From Alphaproteobacteria bacterium (GTDB lineage: Bacteria > Pseudomonadota > Alphaproteobacteria > UBA11222), in contig DMKG01000045.1 of assembly GCA_003454415.1 (NCBI GenBank), forward strand, positions 1-16,586: a stretch of 16,586 nt of DNA, in the 5' to 3' direction. Both the position numbers and the translations under genes were made by a program. The notes beneath the pieces were generated by a model. It did not search any database. It had not been told where the DNA came from and was given only the letters and a program-made list of their open reading frames with translations. Below, piece by piece: positions 15,025 to 16,586 of this stretch (position 1 is its first letter; every line of letters starts with the position of its first letter).

Positions 15025-16586
15025 CTTGCACCTGTCTTGAAATACCTGCCACTCGCGGTGAAATGTCTTTACCACTCATATCTGATTCGCGGCCGTTCAC
15101 CGCATGACCAGGAGCTTCGCATATTTCAGCCGGGAAAATAATCTGCACATTGGCGCCGATTCCGTCAAAGCCGGGTGGAAGCGCCTCTTCGGTTTCTGCG
15201 AGATCCTGCAAACTGATCCTTGCGCCATGATCCTCGGCGATCTTTCTGACGATCGCCAGACCAAGCCCCGAGCCTTTTTCGCGTGTCGTCACATACGGCT
15301 CGGTCAGGCGGCGGCGAATTTCCCGCGGCAGCCCGCATCCATTATCCATCACCGACAGAATGATCCGCCCCTCTTTGTCCACCCTCACACGGACGGTTAT
15401 CTGTCCGCCTGCGCCATCCATCTTTTCGCGGGTTCCAATGGCTTCCGTCGCGTTCTTGATAATGTTGACAAGCGCCTGCGCGATTTGCGCGCGATCGCAA
15501 TAGATCAGCACCGGCTGATCAGGCAGTGAGAAAGTAATGCTTATTCCTGGTGCGGCCAGTTGCTGCTGGAAAACCGCCTGACGGGCGATCTCATTTAAAT
15601 TTTCCTGCCGCAAAACAGGGGCAGGCATGCGCGCGAAGGAGGAAAACTCATCCACCATCCGTCCGATATCCCGCACCTGACGGATGATCGTGTCGGTACA
15701 TCGTTCGAATATTTCGGGTTCCGTCGTAATTTCATGAACGTATTTTCTGCGCAACCGTTCAGCGGAAAGCTGAATGGGGGTAAGCGGGTTTTTGATTTCA
15801 TGGGCGATGCGCCGGGCCACATCCGCCCATGCAGCCATACGCTGGGCGGATTTGAGTGCGGAAATATCATCAAAGGTGACGACAAAACCCGCGCGCTCGC
15901 GGTCAAACTCTGAATGGCCGGTCATCGCGCCGGCAGGTTCAGGGGCGTCGCTCACCCGCGCCACACGCACCAGCAAATCCCGCGCAGTCTCACCACTGCC
16001 CAGATGAATTTCCCCCTCGATGATCCGCCCGGGCCGCATCCTCGCCTCAAGCAACACCGGCTGCATTTCCGGCACTGCCCTTTCCAGCTCCTGTCCAACC
16101 AGATTTTCCCCCCTGCTATCCAGCAGATTCATGGCTGCGCCATTGGCAAGGGTCACCTTTCCTTCCGCGTCAAGGCCCAGAACGCCAGAAGTAACGCCTC
16201 CCAACACAGCTTCGGTAAAACGCCGCCGGCGATCAAGCTGCAAATTGGCGCCGAGTAATTCGCCGCGCTGTTCTTCCAGCTGTCCGGCCATCCGGTTAAA
16301 CGCACGGCTCAGCGCGCCGATCTCATCATGGCTCGCGGTCTCTTCAACGCGCGCCGTCAGATCGCCATCCCGCAGGCGCTCCGAAGCCACCACCAGACGG
16401 CTGATCGGCTCCACCAGCCGATTGGCGAACCAGAACCCGACCGCCACCGCAGATAATAGCACCAGCAGCGCAAGCGCGAGATAGACCATGGCGAAGGCGA
16501 TCTGTATACCGCCGCGCTGGCCTTCCAGGGCTGCGTAATCGCTCGCGGCATGGCGCGCCTGCATGGCCGTATTGAGCACGCGTGCG
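15014..16586 (-). CDS. ntrY: Sensor histidine kinase NtrY (5' end outside the window)
   Basis: The frame runs off the window edge, so only the C-terminal 523 or so residues are seen; the first transmembrane segments and periplasmic part are missing. Visible in order are a transmembrane helix (IAFAMVYLALALLVLLSAVAVGFW in two parts around residues 28-50 counted from 16579), a HAMP linker (VEPISRLVVASERLRDGDLTARVEE), a PAS domain (about 120-240), the phospho-acceptor histidine in RIAHEIKNPLTPIQ (H260), and the ATPase with N-box VNIIKNATEAIG, G1 MDNGCGLP and G2 GSGLGLAI. This is the membrane kinase for NtrX, which it overlaps at its end. The GTG at 16579 is internal and not a likely start. Confidence 0.96.
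   Translation of the reverse strand, partial: ARVLNTAMQARHAASDYAALEGQRGGIQIAFAMVYLALALLVLLSAVAVGFWFANRLVEPISRLVVASERLRDGDLTARVEETASHDEIGALSRAFNRMAGQLEEQRGELLGANLQLDRRRRFTEAVLGGVTSGVLGLDAEGKVTLANGAAMNLLDSRGENLVGQELERAVPEMQPVLLEARMRPGRIIEGEIHLGSGETARDLLVRVARVSDAPEPAGAMTGHSEFDRERAGFVVTFDDISALKSAQRMAAWADVARRIAHEIKNPLTPIQLSAERLRRKYVHEITTEPEIFERCTDTIIRQVRDIGRMVDEFSSFARMPAPVLRQENLNEIARQAVFQQQLAAPGISITFSLPDQPVLIYCDRAQIAQALVNIIKNATEAIGTREKMDGAGGQITVRVRVDKEGRIILSVMDNGCGLPREIRRRLTEPYVTTREKGSGLGLAIVRKIAEDHGARISLQDLAETEEALPPGFDGIGANVQIIFPAEICEAPGHAVNGRESDMSGKDISPRVAGISRQVQDGA

Noticed and set aside
1..16586. CRISPR array, tRNA or rRNA genes, transposase or integrase genes
   Set aside because: No regularly spaced repeats with spacers, no cloverleaf or rRNA sequence that I could recognise, and no transposase-like protein on either strand.

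Overview
The window reads as chromosomal DNA of an alphaproteobacterium. The evidence is gene order. At one end are purQ-purL followed by bolA and grxD. At the other end is the typical ntrY-ntrX-trkA-trkH-D-amino-acid aminotransferase-hfq-hflX series. Base composition is moderately GC-rich, and nothing looks like a prophage, plasmid backbone, CRISPR array or complete transposon. I cannot name the genus.

Layout. Positions 1-3861 run left to right: the 3' end of purQ, purL and bolA are tightly packed, then grxD and a GNAT acetyltransferase follow as a second unit. Positions 3858-5465 run right to left: an NADP-dependent medium-chain oxidoreductase and a small SnoaL-like protein. At 5741-7534 an orphan periplasmic YejA-type peptide-binding protein reads rightward. 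From 7731 to the end everything reads leftward: ntrY (cut by the window edge), ntrX, trkA, trkH, the aminotransferase, hfq and hflX. This block joins nitrogen/redox two-component signalling, the Trk potassium uptake pair and the RNA chaperone/ribosome GTPase pair.

The main non-genic observation is a family of intergenic double-hairpin repeats. Three nearly full copies of about 165 bp (5547-5713, 9083-9250, 11996-12161) and one half copy (about 4322-4398) fill four of the six larger gaps to the right of 4280. Each full copy is two hairpins joined by a short conserved linker containing ATCATA, with ends related to CTAGTG/CACTAG. One copy fits exactly between hfq and hflX: its terminal CACTAG carries the hfq stop codon, and hflX is left with an apparent TTG start 9 nt beyond the other end. 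In another copy the arms of the second hairpin have a different sequence but are still perfectly complementary. This looks like a REP/REPIN- or MITE-type element; I do not recognise the family, and I cannot say from sequence alone that it is undescribed.

All genes are ordinary core functions. The remaining points of interest are an NtrX without a recognisable GAFTGA loop, a peptide-binding protein without transporter partners in view, and a small near-tandem repeat between the convergent genes at 7535-7730.
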